A stretch of DNA of 64,000 nucleotides from Methanomassiliicoccales archaeon (lineage in GTDB: Archaea; Thermoplasmatota; Thermoplasmata; RBG-16-68-12; SOIM01): the NCBI GenBank assembly GCA_030593885.1, contig JAUVGH010000004.1, forward strand, positions 1 to 64,000, written 5' to 3'. Shown one piece after another: positions 19,274 to 29,655 of the stretch. The notes below the pieces were generated by a model that was given only the letters and a program-made list of their open reading frames with translations, ran no database searches and was not told where the DNA came from. The translations under genes and the position numbers were made by a program. The stretch's first letter is position 1, and each line of letters starts with the position of its first letter.

Positions 19274-22200
19274 ATGGAAGAAGAAGCCGAATCCATGAGT
19301 GAGATTGTGGTTGAACGATCCTTCAGGCGGGTCATTTTTGTCGCCGTGTTCGCCCTCTTTGCATTTGCTGCATTGATGGTCATGAGCTCGGAACCTGCCG
19401 AGGCGTATACCGTGGTCGCTACTGAAACTTGGATAGCTCCCACGTCCCTCAACGAGGACCTCATAATCGCCCCGGGCGGCGTGCTGAACCTCCAGTCGGA
19501 GCTCTACATGCAGCTCGCGTTCACCGGACAGTATCAGGTGCGAGTTCAGGCCGGCGGGACCTTGAACATGGACGGAGGGACGATTACTAGGGATCCTCTG
19601 TGGCCACCTGTCTACTACAGCTTCTATCTCGACGTGGGTAGCACTGGGTCGTTCGTGAATTCACAAGTGTCGTACGCTGGCGGAGGTAGCATGGGAATGT
19701 GGATTGAGACCTCTGCATTGACGTTCGACGGATTCACTGTGAGCGATGGAGAGTTCGCCGGAATAATGTACAGCAGTGACCTTGGCGGCTTCACGATGAC
19801 CGGCAGTAACGTTGTAAACAACGCTGGTGTTGGGATCTACATCTCTGATTCTACTGCGCCCGATTACGTGTTCAACTTCCTGGGAAACACTCGCATTGTG
19901 AACAACATCCAAGTCGGCGTATACACGGAACCATTAACTGGCACCAATCTGGCAATGAACTTCCAGTCCTCTCAGGTCGCAGGCCATATGGCGGGCATCT
20001 ACATTGAAAACGTTGCAAATGGAAACGTCGTTATGGACTTCCAGTCTTCCCTTATCGAGAACAACGATATGATGGCCAATCTCTGGATTGACCAGGTTGC
20101 CAACGGGGATGTGACAATCACCGCTTTCAACACTCATTTTGACTCCAGCGATCAAGGATATGGCATCGTGCTCGGAACTTTGGGCTCACCAATTGTGACG
20201 ACGAACTTGTTGATATCCCTGGATCAGAGCTTTGTCAATGATAACGGCGACAGTGGCATCTATGTATCATCCGTCAACGACGGCTGGATGGATCTTGATT
20301 TCACAGATACACAAGTCAATGGAAATGGTTGGTTCTTTGGTTCCGATGGGATATATCTGCCAATGGTGGCCCCAGGCAATGATCTATACTTCGGCGCTCT
20401 CCGGTCGAGCTTCTCCAACAATGCAGGGTCGGGGATATTCTTCGCTGGTGCAAATCCAGGAAGGATGTACATCGACATCGACTTTTGTGACTTCTTCGTC
20501 AACGGGGCCGAAGGCCTTGATATCGGCTTCATAACCCAAGGAGGCCTCGATCTAGGCGTGAGGAACAGTTGGATCGAAGGGAACGGAGGGGAAGCAATCT
20601 TCGTGAGGGGCCTCAACGGAGGCTCGGCAACGATTGTAGTGGACAACAACTCGTTCAACAACTCCTATTCCGCCATCTACTTCCTTGGCACCCTTGAGAC
20701 AATCCCCGGAACCAGCGGGACGTTCACGTTCACCTTCACGAACAACTGGCTCAACGCTGATTGGAGTCAATACGGCGTCCACTTCGCAAGCAACGTTCAG
20801 TTCTTCGACGAGATACTCATCACGGTCGACGACAACTACTTCTGGGGAATGGAATCCCGATCCTATGGCTTGTTCTTTGACGGTGTGGTCAGAGGCGATC
20901 TCAATTTCTGGCAGAATCTCACGATTAGCATCAGTGGCAACGAATTCGTCGGTCTGGATGAGTCCGCCGTGTTCTTCAATCAACCGATCTTCGGATTCCG
21001 CAACATTGACATAACTATTAGCAACAACTTCCTCTGGGATACCGACTTCGACTACGACTTCGGCTTCGTGTTCTGGGCCATCATGGGAGACACCGACCTT
21101 GACCTCAACCTTAACGTGATCTCGAACAACAACGTCTATGACACCCTGGGATCCTATCCGTTCTACATTCATGTGGAAAGCTTCAGACATGTATACATGG
21201 AGTTCTCCAACAACGACTTCTTTGGGAATGGGTTCACACAGTACGGGATAATCCTAGATGGGTTCGAATATGGTGCCACGGGAGAGCTGAGCGATACCGT
21301 CCTGATCTTCGACAATAACGAGTTGTATGATCTGACCACTTGGGGAATCTACGTGAGCACACTGGGAATGCCCGTCTCCAAAGACCTTAGTATGACATTC
21401 ACCAACAACCATTTCAACGGAACCACTTACGGGACATTCTTCGTAGGAGTACACTTCGGGGGCCAGTTCTACTATACTAGCGCCGAAGACGGTTCCTACA
21501 GTTTGCTGATGGACAACAACGAGTTCTTAGGGCTGCAGGAGACTGGCGTCTACTTTGACTCATCCATTTCTGACTTCTCGGACGTCAATATAGACTTCAG
21601 GAACAATCTCTTCGAGAACAGGATGAACAACATCTGGATGGACTACGGAATCAACTTCGCAAGTGGCATAGGGTTCTCTGACGTCAACCGAGCCAGCGCC
21701 TTTACACTGACACTAGAATCCAACCAGTTCTACGATCTCAATAACGATGCATTCGTTGTCACGAGCACTATCGGCGGATTCAGGAACGTGACCTTCGTCG
21801 TGGAGAGGAACGTTTTCGAGAACAGGGTCAGCAACTACATGGAATTCGGCATCAACATTTGGGGCGGGTTCTACTACGATACTAACGACTATGACAACTT
21901 CCTCTACTATTCTATCAGGGAGAACACCTTCCGCGACCTGAACCAGGACGGGATAAGGTTTGACTCTTGGAGCGCAACCTACGGCTTCAGACATGTGGAC
22001 ATCCAGATCCACGACAATGTGTTCGAGAACCAGATGGACCCCAACAACCTGAACAACGGCATCTACTGGTATTACGAGGTATTCTACTCCACGAGCATGT
22101 ACGACAGCTCTTTGAACATCGACATTACTGGAAATATATTCAATGACATTAGCCAGGACGGTATCGCGTTCAGGAATAATTGGGGCTGGGAGTTCGGCCA

Positions 22201-25200
22201 ATTTGCGAACGCAACCGTCAATATCCAGGACAATGTGTTCATCAACTCGGTCAGCGGGGGCATGGACAACGGCATCTATCTCAGACCAATATGGATTGAT
22301 CGAATGGATCTGGACAACTCATTGAGCATAACGATCGTGAACAACACGTTTGACAGCCTGATGGTAGACGCGATTCACTTTGCCGACTTCAGTGGACGCG
22401 AGTTCGAAGGTTACAGGAACGTCAACGTTCTGATATCCCAGAACGTGTTCTACAACACTTACGGCAACTGGATGGACAACGGCGTCGTCCTCCAGGGATT
22501 CGAGTACTGGGATAGCAGCTATGCAAATACACTCTACATAGAGATCTCCAACAACGATGCCAGGGACCTGACTGCCCAGGGTATCTCCATTGGAGGCCAG
22601 ATCTACTACTACAGCACCGTCGAGATAATCACCCACGACAACTACTTCAGCGATGTCTACAACAACTTCGACAGAGGCATATACTTCACTGGGTCGATCT
22701 TCTACACGACCGATAACGACGGGTACTTCCACTTCACGTCCGTCCGGAACGAGTTCTTCGATCTGATGAGCATCGGAGTCCATTTCGGAGGCAGCGTCTA
22801 CGACTTCCGCAACGTCACCATTCAGATCCAGGACTCGATCTTTGTCAACTCGATCAGCAACTGGATGGATCACGGCGTCTACTTCCAGGATGTGTACCAT
22901 AACGATGATAGCTACGACAACTCCTTTGTGCTGATGATCACCAACAATAGGTACGAGAACCTGACGGCCTATGGTTTCAGAGTCAACCAGATTTACAACT
23001 TCCGCAATGTTGACATTGACATCCTGGACAATTACTACTCAGATGTCTACAACAACTTCGACTACGGCGTGTATTTCGACAGCGGCATCTATGGCAACAC
23101 TCCCTACGACGGCTCATTCTTGCTCACAATCGCTGGGAACACATTCCTGGACCTGAGCACTCGAGGCGTGTACTTCTCTAACGATATCGGGGATTTCAGG
23201 AATGTATTGATAGTCGTGGACAACAACATCTTCAGGAACACCCTCAGCAACTGGATGGATGACGGAATATACTTCAACTACATTTACTACGACGACTTCG
23301 ATTACGTGTCCTCCTTCCAACTGGACATGACCAACAACATCTTTGAGAACCTGAGCTACTCCGGCGTCAGGATCGCCGATGAACTCTACTACTACCGAAC
23401 CGTCCTCTTCAACATAATCAACAACCAGTTCAGCAGTACATACAGCAGCTTCGACTACGGCTTCTACCTCAACAGCGACATCTACTACACGACCATGTAC
23501 GACTCGGATCTAACAATCAACGTGTTTGACAACACGATTCATGACATGAGCAACATGGGGATCAGATTCGGCTCGTTCTACGACTACCGCAACGTCACAA
23601 TTACCGTGAACAACAACGACTTCAGAAGCACCATCAGCAACTGGATGGACTACGGTATGTACATCTCTGAGGCGGAATACGGTGTTTACCTTGATTATAC
23701 CAACTTCTATCTGACGGTCACCAACAACAACTTCGGGAATATGACCCAATATGGTTTCGTCATCTATGACATATACGAATACCGCTTCGTAACGATAGAC
23801 GTTCTCAACAACTACGTCAGCGACATGTACAACAACCTCGACATTGGCTTGTACATCGGCGATGACATCGGACTGAGCGATCCATCCTCTGATGGTGTCC
23901 TGCGGATAAACATCATCAACAACGAGGTCAGGAACCTCTACTGGTGGGGCACTGGCATATACTTCGAGGACATGTACAATTTCCGTCAGGTCTTTGTCAC
24001 GGTTCAGGGCAACAACTTCTACAACGTTCAGCAGTACAGCCGGACTGGATACGGTATCTACCTCAACGATTTCTATTACGATAGCGACGCCTACGACACA
24101 TATCTGTGGGCGGACGTCTCCAACAACCACATGGAGAGCATGTATCAAGAGGGAATCACGATCTACGAGATCTACGGCTACAGAACCGTTTACTTGGACT
24201 TCCTGGACAACTCCTTCTCTGATATGTTCAATGATTTCAACTACGGGATATATCTCTACGAGATCTACTACAACACAGACTACGACTCCACTCTTAGTCT
24301 GAACGTTCTCAGGAACACCTTCACGGACCTCAGCAGCTACGGGTTCTATAGCTACGAGATCTATGATTTCCGCAACGTGTGGATCGCCATCGAGTACAAT
24401 GACTTCACCAACACCATCAGCAACTGGATGGACTATGGTGTGTACATCTCCTACATCTACTACGACACACAGATCCACGACTCCTACCTGTACTTCGACA
24501 TGAACTTCAACACCTTCCAGAACCTCAGCAACCGTGGCCTGTACATTAGCGAGATCTGGGACATAAGAAATGTGATCATGAACTTCCACTGGAATCAGTT
24601 CAGCGACATCTACGACTCCTTCAATTACGGAGTCTACATAGGCAATACCTACTATACGGATGCCTTCCCTGGAACGTACTATCTGGGCGTTAACAACAAC
24701 AGCTTCAACGATCTGACGAGCCAAGCTTTCCGAATCAACAGCGTCGAGGAGTTCACGTACACTGACATGATCATTCGAGACAACGATTTCTCCAGATCGG
24801 ACAACGGCTTCTATATCAGTGACGGAGTGAGCTATTCTAACAACTGGTACATCTTCTTCACCAAGAACAACGGCGACGACATGGACAGCTACATGCTGTA
24901 TCTCGGCTCGAACTCATACGGAGACGACGGAGACGTTGCGAACATAATCGTCACCGAGAACACCATGAGCGGATCGTGGGACGGATTCTACCTCGGGGAG
25001 ATCTACTACTACGACCTCTCCAACATGGTCCTGATCGAGAACAACGTCATGCTCGATATGAGGAACGGCTATGGAATAGAGTTCGGATGGTATGCCGAGA
25101 ACGACGCCTACATCCTCATCCAGGGCAACACCATCACAGGGAACATGTGGGCCGCCATGTACTTCTCAGGGTTCGAGGACCAGGCGTACGTGCTTGACAT

Positions 25201-26974
25201 CATCAACAACGACCTGACCGGCGTCCAGAACGCCATATACCTGGAAGAACCGGTCTATGGGGACGACATGTTCACCGTGGGCGTGATCAACATCCAGCAG
25301 AACAACTTCCTCGACCTCACCGGCAACGGCGTATACATTGACTACGTGTATTGGGGCCTCATGGATCTGAACATCAACAACAACGTCTTCAGGGGCGATC
25401 CGCTTGCCTACTACGGCGTCACCTTCTTCAACCTGAACTATGCGGATTGGAACTCCATAAGCGACATCGACATCACCAACAACGTCTTCGAGGATGGATT
25501 CTACGGATTCTACTTCGACTACCAGGGTAGTGGGTCAATGATCACCCTGAACATGGACAACACCCGCGTCACGAACACATTATACACCTTCTACTTCAAC
25601 GATCCAGTCAGTTCCAGCTCGGATGTGATGAACGTGAAGATCAAGAAGAGCACCTTCACCAATTCACAGCTTTCGTTCTTCTACATGGACAATCCGGGAT
25701 ACGGTCTCTTTGTTGTGACCATAACAGACTGTCATGTAGTGAACTACGGTTCGCTCGGAGGCTACGGATTCTACATGGCTTCTAATGATGGTGCGTTCAT
25801 CCGAATGGATGTCTATTCGACCGAGTTCGTGGGCAGCTCGTCCAGGCTTGGCGATGCTTTCGCAGGAAGTGGTCAGCTCCTCCTGAACTTCTGGTACATC
25901 GACGGCATAACGTCAGGTGTATCCAACAGCTGGAACCAGAGGATACAGGTCCTCTGGGATGTGGACGTTCAGGTTTACGTTGGATACGACTTCAGCACGA
26001 CCGCCGGACCCGGCATAGTCGTCTACGTGAACGACCAGTTCTGGTACCAGAGCTTCTACACCACAACCAACGCGGCTGGAGCCGTGCCAGGCGAGACAGT
26101 TGCAGGAACTCTCATAACCTACAGTGGCACATCGTTCAGCGGTCAGGCCGTACATACCTTCTGGGCCACACAGGGACCGTTCTCCGGTAGCGCAGTCGGT
26201 GCATTCAGTGCGAATGGGAGCATCGCGATCCTCCTTCCAGGAGACAACGACGGCGATGGTCTCCACGACGGAATAGACATTGACGACGACAATGATGGCG
26301 TTCCAGACATCTACGACGACTTCCCATACGATGCCACCGAGATCAGGGACACCGACGGTGACGGAATCGGAAACACCAATGATACTGATGACGATGGCGA
26401 CGGAGTGCCAGATATCGTGGACGCATTCCCGGAGAACCCATCCGAATGGAGCGACATCGACGGTGACGGCGTCGGGGACAACACCGACATAGACATTGAC
26501 GGCGACGGAATTCCCAACATCGTCGATTCAACCCCATACAACAATACAGGATTCCAGGACAGCGACGGTGATTCAGTGGAAGATCCGATCGACGTCTTCC
26601 CGTACAACCCATTCGAATGGTACGACCATGACGGTGACGGAATCGGCGACAACGCGGACGATGATGATGACAATGACGGAGTGGTGGACGAGGTCGATCT
26701 CTATCCGTTCGATCCTACAAGAACGGATGCAAGGGCCGACGAGCAAGTCAACATCGACATCAACAAGGGCACTGACTATGTCACAATACTGTCCATCATC
26801 TTCATCGGTGCGATCGTGATCTTCTTGTTGTTGTTCGTCTTTGGTCCCAAGAGGAAGGAGGAAGACGAGGGAACCGCTTCAATGCCCGAGGAAGAAGAGG
26901 CTCCAGCAGATAGCGACGACCTGTCCACGGAACTGGACGATATTCTGGGAGAGGAACCTGAAGAAGAGCTCTGA
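19274..26974 (+). CDS. Second giant beta-helix surface protein, tandem paralog of the 11070..19232 product
   Basis: Same architecture: signal VIFVAVFALFAFAALMVMSSEPAEA, coil repeats, DxDxDG repeats, TM ILSIIFIGAIVIFLLLFVFGPKRK, acidic tail; near-identical C-terminal region. Confidence 0.85.
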   Translation: MEEEAESMSEIVVERSFRRVIFVAVFALFAFAALMVMSSEPAEAYTVVATETWIAPTSLNEDLIIAPGGVLNLQSELYMQLAFTGQYQVRVQAGGTLNMDGGTITRDPLWPPVYYSFYLDVGSTGSFVNSQVSYAGGGSMGMWIETSALTFDGFTVSDGEFAGIMYSSDLGGFTMTGSNVVNNAGVGIYISDSTAPDYVFNFLGNTRIVNNIQVGVYTEPLTGTNLAMNFQSSQVAGHMAGIYIENVANGNVVMDFQSSLIENNDMMANLWIDQVANGDVTITAFNTHFDSSDQGYGIVLGTLGSPIVTTNLLISLDQSFVNDNGDSGIYVSSVNDGWMDLDFTDTQVNGNGWFFGSDGIYLPMVAPGNDLYFGALRSSFSNNAGSGIFFAGANPGRMYIDIDFCDFFVNGAEGLDIGFITQGGLDLGVRNSWIEGNGGEAIFVRGLNGGSATIVVDNNSFNNSYSAIYFLGTLETIPGTSGTFTFTFTNNWLNADWSQYGVHFASNVQFFDEILITVDDNYFWGMESRSYGLFFDGVVRGDLNFWQNLTISISGNEFVGLDESAVFFNQPIFGFRNIDITISNNFLWDTDFDYDFGFVFWAIMGDTDLDLNLNVISNNNVYDTLGSYPFYIHVESFRHVYMEFSNNDFFGNGFTQYGIILDGFEYGATGELSDTVLIFDNNELYDLTTWGIYVSTLGMPVSKDLSMTFTNNHFNGTTYGTFFVGVHFGGQFYYTSAEDGSYSLLMDNNEFLGLQETGVYFDSSISDFSDVNIDFRNNLFENRMNNIWMDYGINFASGIGFSDVNRASAFTLTLESNQFYDLNNDAFVVTSTIGGFRNVTFVVERNVFENRVSNYMEFGINIWGGFYYDTNDYDNFLYYSIRENTFRDLNQDGIRFDSWSATYGFRHVDIQIHDNVFENQMDPNNLNNGIYWYYEVFYSTSMYDSSLNIDITGNIFNDISQDGIAFRNNWGWEFGQFANATVNIQDNVFINSVSGGMDNGIYLRPIWIDRMDLDNSLSITIVNNTFDSLMVDAIHFADFSGREFEGYRNVNVLISQNVFYNTYGNWMDNGVVLQGFEYWDSSYANTLYIEISNNDARDLTAQGISIGGQIYYYSTVEIITHDNYFSDVYNNFDRGIYFTGSIFYTTDNDGYFHFTSVRNEFFDLMSIGVHFGGSVYDFRNVTIQIQDSIFVNSISNWMDHGVYFQDVYHNDDSYDNSFVLMITNNRYENLTAYGFRVNQIYNFRNVDIDILDNYYSDVYNNFDYGVYFDSGIYGNTPYDGSFLLTIAGNTFLDLSTRGVYFSNDIGDFRNVLIVVDNNIFRNTLSNWMDDGIYFNYIYYDDFDYVSSFQLDMTNNIFENLSYSGVRIADELYYYRTVLFNIINNQFSSTYSSFDYGFYLNSDIYYTTMYDSDLTINVFDNTIHDMSNMGIRFGSFYDYRNVTITVNNNDFRSTISNWMDYGMYISEAEYGVYLDYTNFYLTVTNNNFGNMTQYGFVIYDIYEYRFVTIDVLNNYVSDMYNNLDIGLYIGDDIGLSDPSSDGVLRINIINNEVRNLYWWGTGIYFEDMYNFRQVFVTVQGNNFYNVQQYSRTGYGIYLNDFYYDSDAYDTYLWADVSNNHMESMYQEGITIYEIYGYRTVYLDFLDNSFSDMFNDFNYGIYLYEIYYNTDYDSTLSLNVLRNTFTDLSSYGFYSYEIYDFRNVWIAIEYNDFTNTISNWMDYGVYISYIYYDTQIHDSYLYFDMNFNTFQNLSNRGLYISEIWDIRNVIMNFHWNQFSDIYDSFNYGVYIGNTYYTDAFPGTYYLGVNNNSFNDLTSQAFRINSVEEFTYTDMIIRDNDFSRSDNGFYISDGVSYSNNWYIFFTKNNGDDMDSYMLYLGSNSYGDDGDVANIIVTENTMSGSWDGFYLGEIYYYDLSNMVLIENNVMLDMRNGYGIEFGWYAENDAYILIQGNTITGNMWAAMYFSGFEDQAYVLDIINNDLTGVQNAIYLEEPVYGDDMFTVGVINIQQNNFLDLTGNGVYIDYVYWGLMDLNINNNVFRGDPLAYYGVTFFNLNYADWNSISDIDITNNVFEDGFYGFYFDYQGSGSMITLNMDNTRVTNTLYTFYFNDPVSSSSDVMNVKIKKSTFTNSQLSFFYMDNPGYGLFVVTITDCHVVNYGSLGGYGFYMASNDGAFIRMDVYSTEFVGSSSRLGDAFAGSGQLLLNFWYIDGITSGVSNSWNQRIQVLWDVDVQVYVGYDFSTTAGPGIVVYVNDQFWYQSFYTTTNAAGAVPGETVAGTLITYSGTSFSGQAVHTFWATQGPFSGSAVGAFSANGSIAILLPGDNDGDGLHDGIDIDDDNDGVPDIYDDFPYDATEIRDTDGDGIGNTNDTDDDGDGVPDIVDAFPENPSEWSDIDGDGVGDNTDIDIDGDGIPNIVDSTPYNNTGFQDSDGDSVEDPIDVFPYNPFEWYDHDGDGIGDNADDDDDNDGVVDEVDLYPFDPTRTDARADEQVNIDINKGTDYVTILSIIFIGAIVIFLLLFVFGPKRKEEDEGTASMPEEEEAPADSDDLSTELDDILGEEPEEEL
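22466..24440 (+). repeat. ~390-393 bp four-coil super-repeat array in the second giant protein
   Basis: NWMD marker codons at 22466, 22859, 23249, 23639, 24422: steps 393, 390, 390, 783 (= 390+393). Confidence 0.85.
26243..26720 (+). repeat. Tandem DxDxDG repeats of the second giant protein
   Basis: GDNDGDGLHDGIDIDDDNDGVPDIYDDFPYDATEIRDTDGDGIGNTNDTDDDGDGVPD... Confidence 0.85.
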
Positions 26975-27105
26975 GGAAAGATCTCTCCCGAAGCACACTG
27001 GATAGCTGGGCTCAGCTTGCCCCTTCCAGAGACGCTCTCAGACTCGAATCCGTAGAATAGGATTAAATACAGAATCTGGTATCTTAGCAAACCCAGGCGA
27101 AAGGC

Positions 27106-27624
27106 ATGGCTAACAAACCCGGCAGGATGTACCGACAGATGAAGGGTAAGGCGTATACCCGCAGGAAGTACATGGGAGGCGTTCCAGGGAACCGCATAGT
27201 CCAGTACGAGATGGGCAATAAGACGGGGGTGTTCCCTCTTGAGATCAACCTTATCGCCAAGGAGGCCTGCCAGGTCAGACACATGTCCTTGGAGGCCGCC
27301 CGTATCGCAGCCAACAGGTACATCCAGAAGATGGCTGGATTATCCAATTACTACCTCAAAATAGTCGTGTACCCGCATCACGTCCTCAGGGAGAACAAGG
27401 TGGCCGTGGGTGCAGGGGCCGACAGGATATCCGACGGCATGAGAGGCTCCTTCGGCAGCCTGGTGGGAACAGCTGCGAGGGTCCAGCGCGGCCAGACCAT
27501 CATAACCATCAGGACGACCGACAGCAACATCAAGCACGCCAAATCGGCTCTCAGGAAGGCTGGGATCAAAGTTCCAACTCCCTGCAGGATAGAGGTCCTC
27601 AGGGACGGCAAACCGGCCGCATGA
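27106..27624 (+). CDS. rpl10e: 50S ribosomal protein L10e (L16 homolog)
   Basis: KPGRMYRQMKGKAYTRRKYMGGVPGNRIVQYEMGN...HHVLRENKVAVGAGADRISDGMRGSFG. Confidence 0.95.
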   Translation: MANKPGRMYRQMKGKAYTRRKYMGGVPGNRIVQYEMGNKTGVFPLEINLIAKEACQVRHMSLEAARIAANRYIQKMAGLSNYYLKIVVYPHHVLRENKVAVGAGADRISDGMRGSFGSLVGTAARVQRGQTIITIRTTDSNIKHAKSALRKAGIKVPTPCRIEVLRDGKPAA

Positions 27625-27669
27625 TGAAACTGGGCAAGTTTATTATCGACCAACTCATTTTGGGCATTA

Positions 27670-28476
27670 ATGAAGGGCAGAGAGATTCTCAACCTGGTTG
27701 ATCTGGATATCGAGGATTGGACCCTCTACGGATTATTGGGTCAGCGATTGTCCCTTGTCAGGAAGAAAGTGACCCTTCCCCCCATGTTCATCATCTCAAG
27801 TTCGGTCTTCAGGGATCTGGTCGAGGACGATGGCATGCCCGATGGAAAACACATTCCATGGGAGATCGAGATGGACATCGCCAAGAGGCTCGATGAGCTG
27901 GAGTCACCAGTTGCTAGGATCCTCTCGAGTGCCTCATACGAATATTCTCCGCCTCCTTTCTCCACGGCCGAATCCAAGTCCAGCGCCATTGTGGCTGTGG
28001 ACTCGCTCATGAGATCGTTCTATGGAGATGAAGAGGTCAAGATCAGGGAGCGGATGGGGGTCCCTCAGTTCGACCTGTCCATCATCATCCAGAAGCTCTT
28101 CGACCCGAAGTCCTCAGGGCGCCTCACCCAGTCAGAGAAGGACACCAGGATCATCGCTGTTCACGGCCTTCCATTGAATCTCGAGGACGCGGACAGCTTC
28201 ATCGTCAATACGGAGGGAGAGCAGACCTATCACGCCAACGCAGAGCAGCAGAAGAAGTGGGTGCTGGGCGAGAATGAGGTTGAGCGCATTGATGTCGAGG
28301 AGGATTCGTGGGATGCCCACAAGCTGACCGAGACGCAGGTGTCCAGGTTGGCAACTCTTGGAAAGAAGATCCTGGAAGAGTGCGGGGAGGAGATGGTGGT
28401 GGAATGGTATCTTGTGAGGAACTCCTTCTACGTGGCATCTCTCTACCCCACCAAGATCGTGGTAACGGAGCGCTAG
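27670..28476 (+). CDS. Diverged stand-alone protein resembling the N-terminal nucleotide-binding domain of PEP synthase/PPDK
   Basis: DSLMRSFYGDEEVKIRERMGVPQFDLSIIIQKLFDPKSSGRLT and KLTETQVSRLATLGKKILEECGEEMVVEWYLV resemble PEP-synthase segments; swivelling and C-terminal domains absent. Confidence 0.5.
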   Translation: MKGREILNLVDLDIEDWTLYGLLGQRLSLVRKKVTLPPMFIISSSVFRDLVEDDGMPDGKHIPWEIEMDIAKRLDELESPVARILSSASYEYSPPPFSTAESKSSAIVAVDSLMRSFYGDEEVKIRERMGVPQFDLSIIIQKLFDPKSSGRLTQSEKDTRIIAVHGLPLNLEDADSFIVNTEGEQTYHANAEQQKKWVLGENEVERIDVEEDSWDAHKLTETQVSRLATLGKKILEECGEEMVVEWYLVRNSFYVASLYPTKIVVTER

Positions 28477-28479
28477 AAG

Positions 28480-29616
28480 ATGGAGGAGAAAGGAGCGAGC
28501 TTCGAGAAGGCAATGGAGGAGCTGGAGGAGGCGCACGGGAAGGACTTCTTGTTTGAGGGCGGTCGGGTGCTCGGGTCCATGTGCACCAAGCCCCTGAACG
28601 GCTCCGTTGACGTTCATTCCAGGTTCATAGAGTCCAATCTGGGGAATCCGGGACTGTATCCAGGCACCAAGAAACTCGAGGAGAAGATAGTCTCAATGGT
28701 CTCTGGGCTCCTGCACGGTGATGGCATTCACGGACAGGTGCAGGCCGGCGGAACCGAGAGCAACATCGTTGCAGCTTGGATAGCCAGGAATGTTTCGGGG
28801 AAGAACGAGGTCGTCTACTGCGAGAACGCTCATTTCTCGATGCTGAAGGCATGCGACGTTCTGCGGATGAAACCCGTGGAGGTCGGTCTTAACGAGAATT
28901 ACGAGATGGACGTTGGAGAGGTCGAGGACAAGATCACGGATGACACGGCTATCGTTGTCGCATCTGCTGGTTCAACGGAACTCGGGGCGATCGATCCGAT
29001 CGAGCAACTGTCGGATATATGTGGGGAGAAGACATTCCTTCATGTGGATGCTTCCTTTGGAGGGTTCGTCATACCATTCCTGGAAGAGCTTGGATATCCC
29101 ACCAGGCCCTTCGATTTCCAGTTGGACGGAGTAAGTTCAGTTGTACTGGACGGTCACAAGATGGGCATGTCGACCATACCATCCAGCGTCTTCCTGCTGA
29201 GGAAGGGAGAGGACCTTCGAAGCATTGCTGTGGAGTCCCCGTATCTCACCAGCCTTCATTCAACCTCATTACTGGGAACTCGAAGCAGTGCTGGAGTTGC
29301 TGCGTTGTACTTCGCAATGAGAACCCTGGGCAGAGAAGGCTACCGCAACATCGTCAAGACGTGCATGGATAACACATCGTACCTGGCCAGTGAGGTGAAG
29401 AGGATTGGTCTTGGCGTCCCGATAGAGCCGGTCATGAACATATGCGGAATACTCGTTGATGAGCCTGCAAAGGTGCGTGAAGAACTAGATGGTAAGAACT
29501 GGAAAGTGTCGATGTCAAGGCATCCTGATTGTCTCAGGGTTGTTGTAATGCCACATGTCACAAGGCAGGTCATAGACCTATTCATTCACGATTTGGAGGA
29601 TGTGATCGGGGGCTAG
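28480..29616 (+). CDS. mfnA: L-tyrosine/L-aspartate decarboxylase (PLP-dependent, MfnA family)
   Basis: GNPGLYPGTKKLEEK, GGTESNIVAAWIARN, HVDASFGGFVIPFLEE, LDGHKMGMSTIPSS (PLP Lys). Confidence 0.9.
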   Translation: MEEKGASFEKAMEELEEAHGKDFLFEGGRVLGSMCTKPLNGSVDVHSRFIESNLGNPGLYPGTKKLEEKIVSMVSGLLHGDGIHGQVQAGGTESNIVAAWIARNVSGKNEVVYCENAHFSMLKACDVLRMKPVEVGLNENYEMDVGEVEDKITDDTAIVVASAGSTELGAIDPIEQLSDICGEKTFLHVDASFGGFVIPFLEELGYPTRPFDFQLDGVSSVVLDGHKMGMSTIPSSVFLLRKGEDLRSIAVESPYLTSLHSTSLLGTRSSAGVAALYFAMRTLGREGYRNIVKTCMDNTSYLASEVKRIGLGVPIEPVMNICGILVDEPAKVREELDGKNWKVSMSRHPDCLRVVVMPHVTRQVIDLFIHDLEDVIGG

Positions 29617-29655
29617 TGTGATGTATGGCCGTATGGAAATGAAAGGAGGGTTGTC

